Origin: Calliphora vicina
Lineage: Eukaryota > Arthropoda > Insecta > Diptera > Calliphoridae
Direction of reading: 5' to 3'
NCBI RefSeq assembly: GCF_958450345.1
Contig: NC_088780.1
Location: forward strand, 45,252,033 to 45,316,032
Length of the DNA stretch: 64,000 bases
The notes beneath the pieces are model-generated. The model made no database searches. It was not told where the DNA came from and saw only the letters and a list, made by a program, of their open reading frames with translations. Shown one piece after another: positions 38,066 through 49,240 of this stretch (within the stretch, counting starts at the first letter, position 1; every line of letters begins with the position of its first letter). The translations under genes were made by a program, and so were the position numbers.

Positions 38066-38959
38066 CTACACCATTTCCAATTGTATTTCAGAAGTTTCTA
38101 ATTGTATTTCAGAAATTTCCAATTGAATTTCAGAAATTTCTAATTATATTTCAGAAAATTCCAATTCAATTTCAGAAATTTCCATTTATATTTCAGAAAT
38201 TTCCATTTATATTTCAGAAATTTCTAATTATATTTCAGAATTTTCTAATTATATTTCAGAATATTCCAATTATATTTCAGAACTTTCTAATTGTATTTCA
38301 GAATTTTCTAATTGTATTTCAGAATTTTCCAATTGTATTTCAGAAATTTCCATTTGTATTTCAGAATTTTTAATTTATATTTAAAATGTTTCTAATTGTA
38401 TTTCAGAATTTTCCAATTGTATTTCAGAATTTTCTATTTGTATTTCAGAAATATCCATTGGTATTGCTATTAGAATTTTCTGAAATACAAATGGATATTT
38501 CTGAAATACAATTGGAAAATTCTGAAATACAATTAGAAATTTCTGAAATACAATTAGAAATTTCTGAAATATAAATGGAAAATTCTGAAATATAATTAGA
38601 AAATTCTGAAATATAATTAGAAATTTCTGAAATATAATTGGAAATTTCTGAAATATAAATGGAAATTTCTGAAATATAAATGGAAATTTCTGAAATTGAA
38701 TTGGAATTTGGAAAATAAAAATTCTGAAATACAAATGGAAATTTCTGAAATACAATTGGAAAATTCTGAAATACAATTAGAAATTTCTGAAATACAATTA
38801 GAAATTTCTGAAATATAAATGGAAAATTCTGAAATATAATTAGAAAATTCTGAAATATAAATGGAAATTTCTGAAATATAAATGGAAATTTCTGAAATTG
38901 AATTGGAATTTTCTGAAATACAATTAGAAACTTCTGAAATACAATTGGAAATGGTGTAG
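38066..38959. mobile_element. Large foldback element built of 21-bp units
   Basis: The ends are CTACACCAT and ATGGTGTAG. The left arm (to ~38460) is about 18 tandem 21-bp units of the form tatttcagaaatttctaatt. A short loop (attgctattag) follows, and the right arm carries the same units inverted, itself partly duplicated (38470-38700 and 38720-38950). Because 21 is a multiple of 3, long meaningless ORFs arise on both strands. Fold-back (FB-like) architecture is clear; the transposase source is unknown. Confidence 0.85.
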
Positions 38960-39231
38960 AAGGATTTCAATAAACCAATACTAAAAACTTTTTTCAATTA
39001 AATAATAATATAAAATTAAAAAAGCCTGATATATACATAAAGGCAATTTATTTTCTCGGAATTGACCCAATATCGGTGCAAATTTTTAATACGCCATTGG
39101 AAAAGACTTTGAAATATCATTAATATTTTAATATCAATTTACATACATACAAAAATTATAAATTGTTCAGTTTTGTTCTAGATTTCTCATTGTCATAATA
39201 TGTAATTTTTTGTGTCAAATATACATATATT

Positions 39232-40173
39232 TCAAAATTTTCCAATTACATTTCTGAAATGTCCATTTGTATTTCAGAAAATTCTATGTAATAGCAATAC
39301 CAATGTATATTTATAACCTGCTGATGTTCGTTACATGTCTAAATAATGTCCCAACACCCACCTTAAAGTATTCCAATCTGCTCAGCATCACTTTCTGAGT
39401 CGATTTAGCGATGTCTGTCCGTCCGTCTGTCCGTTCATGTAAACTTTGTAATCAAACTACAGGTCGCAATTTGTAAGACAATTCGAATTTGGTACATACG
39501 ATTGTCCTATCTAAAAATAGTTAAGCTCTCATAAATACCTTAGTTATATTGATATCCAAACCAAACTGCAAAAATAGGCCCACTTCCGAAAATCACTTGA
39601 ACTACCATAAATCTCTTAAAAATATTGTTATTCTTATAAAACTCAACACAAATAATTTATATATATATACAAAAGTCATGTCACTAAATTTTAAAGCGAT
39701 CGGTCCATAATTAGTCATAGCTCCCATATAATGCCCAGTTCCGAAAATCATTTTAATGAGTATAGATTTCTTAAAAATGTTGGTATTCTAATAAAATTCA
39801 ACACAAATAGGTTTCATATATACAGAAGTCATGCCACCTAATTTTATTGCGATTGGTTCATAATTAAATTGGTGTAGGGCATCAAATGGTCGGGCTTGAC
39901 CTACTATACTTTCTTACTTGTTTTAAAATACAAATAGAAATTTCTGAAAAACAATTGGAAAATTCTGAAATACAATTAGAAACTTTTAACGTATAAATTA
40001 AAAATTCTGAAATACAATTGGAAATTTCTGAAATATAAATGGAAAATTCTGAAATATAATTGGAATAATCTGAATTTAAATTAGAAAATTCTGAAATATA
40101 ATTGGAAATTTATGAAATTCAATTGGAATTTTCTGAAATTCAATTAGAAAATTCTGAAATACAATTGGAAATG
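39232..40173. mobile_element. Second large 21-bp-unit foldback copy, split by a DINE-1-like insertion
   Basis: Units facing one way (39232-39300) and inverted units (39925-40173, ending ggaaatggtga) flank the DINE-1-like element. The left terminus is missing and the right terminus is slightly altered from ATGGTGTAG. Confidence 0.65.
39311..39920 (+). mobile_element. DINE-1-like element, 5' truncated, nested
   Basis: The tataccct start is lost. The element still has gtctgtccgtccgtctgtcc, agctcccatataatgcc and the end ggtcgggcttgacc, tttcttacttg. It interrupts the 21-bp-unit foldback element. Confidence 0.72.
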
Positions 40174-41332
40174 GTGAAGTTTTTGATTTGTTATATTTTT
40201 ACTTTAATATATTTATGAAATAAATAGTTTTCATTGTTGATTTTGATGTTTGAAATATAAATCCCTAAATCCTGGGATTTTTATTTAAAAAATCCCGAAT
40301 CCCGGAATTTGTAAACCCAGTAAAACCCATATTTGCGGGCGTCACACTACGGGATCGATTGACAAAATAGAGGTATTAAATTTGTATTATCTAAAATAAT
40401 GTACGAAAAAATCATAGAGCAAGACATAGGGTTTCAGAAAATGTTACTTGTGACCACCATGAATTTATTATTAAATATCTTATCATAATGGATTATTGTT
40501 ACCACAAACTGTGTTACGACAAAATTAATTAAGATTTCATTAACTGGCAATGAATATGCATTTATTTTAATTAACAAGTAATAACACAGTCTATATATTT
40601 CGCATTTTATTCACGTATAAATATTTACTTTCATAGTAAGTACTTTTGGGGAGACAGTTTGCAATTACTTAAATCAAATATTTGTTTTGTCACTAGATAA
40701 GTAGATTTTTATTTTCTAATTATAGTTTAGAATAAACTAATTTTCTTTATTTAATAATAAAAATATATTTAATCAAAAAATGCAGTTGTCAACAAAAAAA
40801 AATGTAATTTAATTTATTGGAATAATTTCTCTATGCAATGAATGATCCTCTATTGTGAAATGCGCGACTATATGTGAATTTTGTAATAAAAGATTTTACA
40901 AATATCGTATTATACGTGCAATTATTCTATTTTACTATTTAATTTAAATAAATGTAAACTGAATAAATAAATTACAAGTGTCGACTTTGTTACACTCGGA
41001 GAAATAAGATGAATTTATTAAAATAAAATTTATTTTGAATGAAATATTGAATGGGAAAATAAAACATTTATTGTAGTTTAATATTAAATTTAAATAAAAA
41101 CTTTGTAGTTGTTACAAATAGGCTTTAATGATTTAGTTTTTGAAATTCACACATTTTTAGAATTCATAATTTTTTTCATATTTCGGGAAAATATTGAATT
41201 GATTATTCTGTAACTATTTTTTGTCAGTGTACATATTGCTGAAATCTCTCTTGGAAGCTTAACGAATGATAATATATTTCAATGAAAACACAAAATATCA
41301 CAAGAAATGCAATTTTATTTCTAATCTAAAAT

Positions 41333-41340
41333 TATAAATA
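41333..41340 (+). promoter_or_regulatory. TATA box of EcKL-C
   Basis: TATAAATA is followed by caatagacaaactgaaatac, identical to the sequence after the EcKL-D TATA box, showing that the promoter was duplicated with the gene. Confidence 0.65.
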
Positions 41341-41458
41341 CAATAGACAAACTGAAATACAATTTTATTTGATAAACGGACGGTTAATATTAATATTACA
41401 CAAAATTGCACATGAAAATAATTAAATATAGTTAAGCAAATTGAAAAATAAAATACAA

Positions 41459-43480
41459 ATGACGACTACAAATAATAACTCCACTCCACAGTTTTTGACC
41501 AAAGAATATGTGGAAAATATTTTAAAAAAATATCTCAAGGACACTTCACTAAAAGTGTTAAATATAGAGGCGGGACCTGCATCAGCAAAAGGTGAAAGTT
41601 ATTGCAGTATAATGACCAGAATTAAAGTCAACTACAAATTGGAGCGGGAAAAGGTTGTAAATGAAATAAATTTTATAGTTAAATCTACATATGAGGATAA
41701 TCCCTATTTATCTGGAGTTTTAAAACAATACGATGTCTACAATACGGAAATGCAAATGTATGAAACGATTTTACCACAACTGGAACAAATGCTTCGCGAA
41801 ATTGGTGATACAGATCAATTGTGTGCTAGAACTATTCATGTGGATTATGAACGTGATGTAATAATATTTGAGGATTTAACAGTGCATAAATTTACTATGG
41901 CCAATCGTTTAGAGGGCATGGATGAAGTTCACCTGAAACTTTGTTTAAACAAATTGGCCAAAATGCATGCTACAGCAGCTGTTTTAAATGAACGCCAAAG
42001 CGGTTTATTGCAAAAGTATAGCCATGGCATATACAATAGACATGTCAACATTTATGGTGAATTTCTTGAAAATGTTATGAAAGCAAGTGCCAAATTTGTG
42101 GAATCTTGTCCAGAATTAGGTATTTATTATAGTAAAAAACTGTCGCAATTAGTACCCCATGCTGTCGAATATGCCACACGTTGTTATGATCCAAGTCCTA
42201 AACATTTCCTAACATTAAACCATGGCGATATGTGGACTAATAATGTTATGGTTCAATATAATGATGAGAAGGGAAAATCCAATGTCAACGATATTTTGTT
42301 AATAGATTTTCAATATTGTAGTTGGACTTCTCCAGCTGTAGATCTGCATTATTTTCTGAATACAGAAAACACCTGGATACTATCATCAGGTGTTATCACA
42401 GACTTTGGCGGAATTAAAATATAAGCAACATATACCAACGCTACATGAACTTAATGTGCAGCTGTTAGAGAGAGGATATTATGGTGAGTTTTGTAAATAT
42501 GTCTATAGAATTATACATAGAGACGAGACAATCCTTGTTTTTTAAACAAAAATAACAATATGTCTGATACAGCAACAAAATACATTGACTAACATATATT
42601 TAGTCGTTATGAGATTTAGGTTATTGACAACAGACTTAGGTTTTTGACAATTACGTCGCTTCTCCCTGTTACCCTAAGATTTGTAGTTCAAAGTTATTTA
42701 AACCGTACACCTGGAAAAAAAAATATGGTTGTGCATAAATTATTTGACAATATTACGGCTGCTGCAATCAGATAATGTTACAGTTACCATTCTCTGGTCA
42801 GTTGCAATCTTGAGAAAATCATGAACTTAAAAGGATGAGAAGTACTGCAGCTGCACACAGAGAAAAAATATAGTTGTGCATGTTGACTGTAACCATTTCA
42901 ACATTGTTACAAGTTTTTTAACAATATTATATTCACAGTAACTATTTACATGATTGTGGTAACAATAATATCATTAATTTACGATTCAAATGATTGTATC
43001 AACCATATATATGGTTACAGTAAACAAGTATATGTTTGTGACAACCATATTTATGATGAATAATTTTCTCTGTGACTGGAAACTTTTCGACGAAAGTTAT
43101 TTTAAAAACTATTTTTTAAAATTGTGCTCTGACGAACATAAAATATTGCCAGAGAATCATATTTTTCCACTAGTGAAGGGTATAATAGAACAATTTTGTA
43201 AAAATATTAGACTGATTTATTATTTGTTTAAAGTTAAAAAATTAAAAGAGCTACTATTAATTTATATTTTTTACATTTAGCTGTTTCCTGCTTACTGGTG
43301 AACTTTCCGCTATTGATCAATGATAAAACTGAGGATGCTGACTTTGAAACAATATTAGGCAGTGGTGAGAAGGCCCAACGATTTGATAAGGTTTTATATA
43401 CAAATAAAAGAGTGCAAAGAATTGTTAAAGTGATGTTGCCCAAATTTGATCAAATGGGTCTATTAGATGTTGTTAAATAG
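41459..43480 (+). pseudogene. EcKL-C: ecdysteroid kinase-like gene with 35-nt frameshifting deletion
   Basis: Exon 1 is 41459-42483 and exon 2 is 43281-43480, with the usual phase-1 intron. The reading frame begins MTTTNNNSTPQFLTKEY; a longer in-frame extension starts only with TTG. HGDMWTNNVM and LIDFQYCSWTSPAVDLHYF are intact. Compared with EcKL-D, the segment after DLHYFLNT has lost a net 35 nt near 42365-42380, so the frame shifts and stops at 42424. The downstream homologous frame (YYHQVLSQTLAELKY) is fully open to the splice donor, and exon 2 is also open. No other lesion is seen. It is either a very young pseudogene, a null allele or an assembly error. Confidence 0.85.
42856..43074. 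mobile_element. MITE in EcKL-C intron
   Basis: The ends CACAGAGAAAA and TTTTCTCTGTG are inverted. The interior holds several gtaacca/ggttac palindromic phrases. It is about 219 bp, with no ORF. Confidence 0.6.
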
Positions 43481-43641
43481 TTCATATTTGTATTTATTTC
43501 ATATAGTTTTTAACGAAATAAAAGTATTATTATATAAATATTACTTTATAACTTATTTAAGATGTTATTTAAGCATGACCATCTCAAACTTTATTCATGT
43601 TAAATATAAAATGTTAATGTATCATTATTAATATTAAAATA

Positions 43642-44029
43642 ATGGCGTCCTTTTTTTTGGAAACTTACCAAAAATCTATAAATAAAATTTTAGAAATTTT
43701 TTTATTAGCTTGGCTTAACAAAACATTTTTAAAGCCACATAACTTTTTAAGGGGTTGTCATAGAAAGTAAATAGTGGTACCATTTTGATAAGCTTAAAAT
43801 GCACTTTCATCTTGTATATTTGAAAAATCTAAAAAACTTTTTTTTATGAAATTTGCGCCCCCTTTTGTTGGTTTTGGAACTATTTTTAAGTATTCAAAAA
43901 ACATCAATTGTATTAATTTTTGATGCATAATCGACTAGTGAAATCAGATTTGCAATATATTCAAATGTGAATATATTTCTACAGAAAAATGTGCTCAAAA
44001 TGAAAATTTTCCAAAAAAAAGGACGCCAT
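43642..44029. mobile_element. TA-flanked MITE, 388 bp
   Basis: The termini atggcgtccttttttttgga and tccaaaaaaaaggacgccat are exact inverted repeats flanked by TA dinucleotides (43640-43641 and 44030-44031). Mariner-type insertion is suggested. No transposase is present. It lies 160 bp past the EcKL-C stop. Confidence 0.85.
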
Positions 44030-44179
44030 TACTTTTATTTACGCAAAGACCTTCAGAAAAATGAATAAAATAAGTAACCTTTTTTATACAAAAATAGTCT
44101 TGAGTATTTTTTGTAGTGTAAAACCATGCGGATAATGATGATTATAAGAGATTTATGCGTATTTAACAGGCTTGGGTGA

Positions 44180-44365
44180 TGTCAATTACATTTGCCATTA
44201 AATTACTTCAGGTGTAATTGCAATTGATAATTTTAAATTACATGTAATTGTAATTGAAGAGTTATGATTACAATTAATTGTAATTTGAAATATTCAATTA
44301 CAATTAACAGTAATTGTAATTGAAAAATGGCAATTACAATTACCAGTAATTGTAATTGATAGAAA
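44180..44365. repeat. caattacaatta-type microsatellite
   Basis: Short imperfect repeats of aattgtaatt and its inverse run through the segment. The motif is nearly its own reverse complement, so the array can fold on itself. Confidence 0.7.
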
Positions 44366-44799
44366 AAGGATATGTAATTTAATAAAAAGTAATTTAATTA
44401 CTTTAAATTTTATATTTTTTTTAATATGATTTATTTTACATAAAAATAAAAGCTTTGAAACATAAACGCATTAAAGCAACTTAAAGTAAAAAGTGAATTC
44501 TAGAGTATCCAAAACCGAAAATCTTACAACCGGTTTTTTTGTAAACTCGACCGGTTTCGTTTTTCTTTAACTTTTTGGTTTTTTTACCAGCCGGTTTTTG
44601 TAAGACGTTTAACGGGTTTTATTGAAATACATTTTTTAGAAGCTCATTTGAACATATTTTTTTAAAAACTTTGATACCATTTTTAAAAATATTGATTTAT
44701 TTTATAGAAAATTGTAGAAAATATTTCCTCAAAGATAAAAACTAATTGCATATTTAAAGCCTTAAGAATTAAAAATTTAAAATTTACGAGGATTTATTA

Positions 44800-45500
44800 C
44801 TCAATTCTTAAGGACCACTTCCGAAAAACACAATAACCTGCATAAATATCTAAATAGTTTTTGTTATAATTTATATCACTTATATTTTTTTGCATATACT
44901 CCCCGCTGTGAAATATATAGGCATTTCTACAATTCAAGCTGAGCCATGTCTCATCTTGAGAACTCAGTGCATATTTAAACTGTTATAATTTATAACAGAA
45001 CAATAATAACATAAAAAAAACAAAAACACTTGTAAATTTTTTTGTTACAATTTGTGATCTTTTTAATTTAAATATTTTATGTTTATTGTTTTACCAATTT
45101 TCTTTGTTTTATACACAAATAAAAACTTAATGTTTTTAATTATAGGCGTCCATGCGGAAGTAAATTTGTTTTTTTTTGCGTAAAATAAATGTATGTATTC
45201 ACAAATTATAACGGAGCGGATTTAAAACACGCCTGTCTCTCGTGAGACAGAAGATTGACCCATAATTGTTCATATCTCCCATATAAGGACCATTTCCGAA
45301 AAATATTAACCTTAATAAATATCTAAAATATATGATATCAAAATAAAATTACACACAGATCAGTAATTTGTATCCAATTGAATATCGGTCCATATTTGAC
45401 CATAGCTCCCATAAAAGGTCCACTCCCGAAATCACTAAGATCATAATAAATTTCTTACAAATATAGTTATCAAGTTGAAATTCGGAACAAAAAATGTCAA
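44800..45500 (+). repeat. Degenerate DINE-1-like fragments
   Basis: Phrases typical of the element at 21860 are present (aaggaccacttccgaaaaac, catatctcccatataaggac, ccatagctcccataaaaggt) without clear ends. Confidence 0.5.
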
Positions 45501-45513
45501 TATACATACATAT

Positions 45514-47164
45514 TAGAGTGACAATCAGTTGTATGGAAAAAAATTTTTGTTAAAATTTTGATGAGTGCCGGGTGGAATATTGTGACACTAGGCCTAAATG
45601 TTAAGTGCTGAAAATTTGAGCCAAATCGGGCAACGATTTCTGGACGCGCATCGAGGTCAAAGTTCAGACATATGCAAAATTTTACTGTTAATATGGAATA
45701 AATAGGTGAAACTCGTTAACTTTCTGCATTGTTTTCTAGAAATATGTAGATTTATTTATATTAATGAATATTACATTAAAAAAAAGTTTTGGAAATTAAC
45801 CCTGTATCTCCTTTGGTTCAAAATGACCCAAAAACTGTATTATCGCCAACTTGAGGAAAATATAACATATAGTCCAGAATATAAAATAACAGCACAAAAA
45901 TGGAAATTAACCCTTAGCAGCACTTGGGGTCCAAATTATTCTCAACTTTTAAAATCAAGAAAAACACAACTATTTTGACCCGAAGTCCTCTTAAAGGTTA
46001 AAATTCATTTTTGCACTGTTGTTGTAAATTCTAGACCCCAATATATATTTTCCTCAAGTTTCATGAAAATCGGCCCAAAAATATGTAACATTTCGCTATC
46101 TTTTCATTAGAAATTCCAAATATTGAAAATTTTGACCTTTGACCTTCACGATTCAAAGGATATCGTTTTCCGATTTTAGTAAAACTTTCAGAACATATTT
46201 AAAATTACAAGGACTATAATATTGTGAATAGGTTTTACTTAAAATTTATAACAGTAAGGAAATTGGACTCATTCGCCTAAATATGGACAAAAAATTTGTT
46301 TTTCTTGAAAAACGCAAAATTTAAATCGCAGGTACGGAAAAACTGTAAGAGGTATTGACATAATTTTGTCATATTTTTATTCCCTATTTTGATCTCAATA
46401 AACCCCAATGTGATGATCGAAAAAATCTGAAATTTGTTTAACAAAATTTTTAAAAATTTGAAAATAGAGTTTTGAAACAGCCGTTAAAAAAATTATTTTT
46501 TTTGGCCATACCTGCGAATAGGTTAACGGTATCCTACGAAGACAAAAACTCATATACAAGTAAATATGGACATATTTTAAGTAAAAATGAGCTTTTATTT
46601 TAATTTTTCTCGAAATATCTAAATTTGTTTTCTAAATTTTTTGTTCAAGTGGTCTGAAACACGGTAATGGTCTGGCGAATTTGTAATAACTTTAACATTT
46701 TTTAATCAAATTTTGTCATTTATATCTCATTACAACGATAATTACGTACATATTTCGATTCTTTTGCATTCAATTGCAAAAGTATTTATTTAGTAGCAAA
46801 TTTTTTTCAAAAACTGAAAAATTTGCATTTTTCTCTAATTTTGGCGATAATACAGTTTTTGGGTCATTTTGAACCAAAGGAGATACAGGGTTAATTTCCA
46901 AAACTTTTTTTTAATGTAATATTCATTAATATAAATAAATCTACATATTTCTAGAAAACAATGCAGAAAGCTAACGAGTTTCACCTATTTATTCCATATT
47001 AACAGTACAATTTGACATATATCTGAACTTTGACCTCGATGCGCGTCCAGAAATCGTTGCCCGATTTGGCTCAAATTTTCAGCACTTAACATTTAGGCCT
47101 AGTGTCACAATATTCCACCCGGCACTCTTTGAAATCTAAAAAAAAAAAATCGGCTGTCACTCTA
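45514..47164. mobile_element. hAT-like element with ~330-bp inverted arms and 8-bp target duplication
   Basis: The element starts TAGAGTGACA and ends TGTCACTCTA. The identical 8-mer ATACATAT flanks it (45506-45513 and 47165-47172). Inverted arms extend about 330 bp inward (to ~45841 and from ~46850) with high identity, for example gcaacgatttctggacgcgc in inverse at the right. The central kilobase has no transposase ORF and belongs to a repeat family also present at 33180-33900. It is non-autonomous. Confidence 0.85.
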
Positions 47165-47172
47165 ATACATAT

Positions 47173-48460
47173 GTATATAAAAATAGCTGCACTAAATTTT
47201 ATGAAGATAACACTTTTGGAGGGTTGTAGGCCTATGTGAGGACATTCTAAACCGTTTTGAAAGATTTTAAAACACCCTCAAAATTTTGAGTTATTTTGAA
47301 AAAACTCTTTTAGGGTAGGTCCTACTACTTTAGTACCTCTGACTCACAGATTTTTAGACCGATTTAAAAATTTTAAACAATTATGAATAGACAAAGAACT
47401 AAGCTTTCCTTTTATGTCGGTATATTCCAAGAATAAAAAGTTTAAAATTTTTTTTTATTTTCTTCGTAATTTTTTAAATTCAACAATAGTTATTTTAAAT
47501 TTTTTCTATGAAAACCCAATTTTCACAGTATTTTAAAGACAATTGTATGTAGACAAAAACGTGATATTACTTATTAAAATCAGTTTATATTTGTAAAAGT
47601 TATTAAATTTTCTAGAAAAAAGTTTAAAAAAATTTACCTTGTAAATTAAAAATTTTATAAATATTCTTTTCATATGCGCTGGGGGAGAACATGCTAAAAA
47701 AGGTATTAATGAAAAGTGGAATAACTTTTACAGTTTTCATCCGATTTGAAAAATTAAAAACATGTCATGTTGAGAACAAAATTTTTTTTTATACAATTAC
47801 ATTTTTATAAGCTTTTATATCAAAATAATCAAATTTGTTTTTAATGCTTTAAAGCTTTAAAGCGTTCTGAACAGAGAAACAATGTAAGTTGATATTTCAA
47901 AAGTCTGAAAATATAATTTATGTGAAAAGTTTGTATAATTTATGTATGTTATGTAATGGGTCCTCTATATAGTTATTTTATTTCCCATTATTCTAAACAG
48001 GTCAATATTTAATTAAAATAAATGTAAACAGAATAAATAAAATACTATTTTACAAGTGTCACTTAAAATTATAAGTGACTATTGTTACACTCAGAGAAAA
48101 AATTTCATAGAGAGATGAAAACTGCCACAAAACTTGTGGATATGAACCGATAAAAATTTTATATGAAATATGATATGTAACTATGACAGATGATATGTTT
48201 CGCGATTCTCGTTCTCGATTCTGATTCTGTGAAACGGTGTAATGAAAAAAAACGACCCCCAGCTTTTAAATGAAAACATAACTTAAACGTGGAAATAAAA
48301 AATTCACATTTAAGGGCAAAATAAAATATTATATTGTTTATTTAGAATTAAACCACTTGCATCACTCAAAAACTTTTATTTTATCTGATGCAAGTGGTGT
48401 AAATTTAATGAAATAGTCCAATACAAAATTATATTTTGCTTCGTTTCTGTAATTTGACAT
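47173..48460. repeat. Spacer with dispersed repeat 47210-47690
   Basis: The segment from ggttgtaggcctatg to gaaaagtgga resembles 52030-52345 plus 53369-53480, where a LINE has been inserted. At 48001-48110 the sequence matches that upstream of EcKL-C (40930-41010), part of the C/D segmental duplication. A small hairpin (accacttgcatca / tgatgcaagtggt) lies at ~48350-48400. Confidence 0.6.
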
Positions 48461-48705
48461 AACAAGGTAATTAACTGACTACTCTCCGCAATAATTCTAC
48501 CCGGTTAATTTTACCATGGTTCGGACTATAACTGAGTATGCCAAAACTATTAATGGTGGGTATACATGATTCAGCACTGAAAAATAAAAGACTCTTACTT
48601 GTCTTTATTAAAATCCAATGACGTATCCCAAAGTTATTCAATCCTAAACATTGGTAATTTTTCACAAAAATTTGCGAGGTGTCAAAATTTAGATGGTAGT
48701 AATAT

Positions 48706-48900
48706 ATGAACCATAACGATAATGGCTTGGTTTATATGTCATATAAAGTGCAGTTAAGAGAAGAATGTATATTTGTATTTGGAGATCGCAAAAATCCAAC
48801 CTGGGTCGAAATCAAATGTAATTACCCGTATAGGTTAGTCAAGGTTACCGATTATTGTTATTGTTTGGAAACAGGAAAACAATTTATCAATAAATACTAA
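48706..48900 (+). other. Unassigned 64-codon ORF upstream of EcKL-D
   Basis: The frame starts at ATG (MNHNDNGLVYMSYKV) and ends in INKY. It includes FVFGDRKNPTWVEIKCNYP, which looks more protein-like than nearby chance ORFs. No splice partners, signal peptide or known motif are seen, and no counterpart was noticed upstream of EcKL-C. It may be a fragment of an older gene. Confidence 0.2.
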
Positions 48901-49133
48901 AGTCGAAAGATTTCTGTAGAACTATAACGAGCAAAAAATTGTGAATTTGTTTTATATTTATATTGATAATAGTATCGCACTATAGTATAGTAGTAATTTT
49001 TATGAGTGTATCTAATTGTAAATTTTATTTGCTTCTACTGTAATCTCTCTCGGAGACTTATAAAATGATAAAACATTTTTATTGTAACACAAAAATTGCT
49101 CAACGTAATGTAATTGTATTCTTAGTCTAAAAC

Positions 49134-49141
49134 TATAAATA
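49134..49141 (+). promoter_or_regulatory. TATA box of EcKL-D
   Basis: TATAAATA lies 100 bp upstream of the ATG, followed by a TCATTTG initiator-like sequence about 30 bp later. The surrounding 60 bp are nearly the same as at EcKL-C. Confidence 0.65.
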
Positions 49142-49240
49142 CAATAGACAAACTGAAATACAATTTCATTTGATAAACAGACGGTTGAAATAAATATCAC
49201 ACTAATTTGCACATAGAATAATTAATTAAAATAAACAATA

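Noticed and set aside
38381..38997. Overlapping open frames on both strands across the foldback array
   Set aside because: The repeat period is 21 bp, so any stop-free unit yields a long frame; the proteins are pure repeat.
38066..40173. CRISPR-like regular repeats
   Set aside because: Units are contiguous with no unique spacers, inverted in two arms, and the genome is eukaryotic.
42365..42378. A tiny intron explaining the EcKL-C frameshift
   Set aside because: Sequence is missing rather than added relative to EcKL-D, so splicing cannot restore the frame.
48471..48665. 64-residue minus-strand frame upstream of EcKL-D
   Set aside because: No start context, splice partner or recognisable motif; probably chance.
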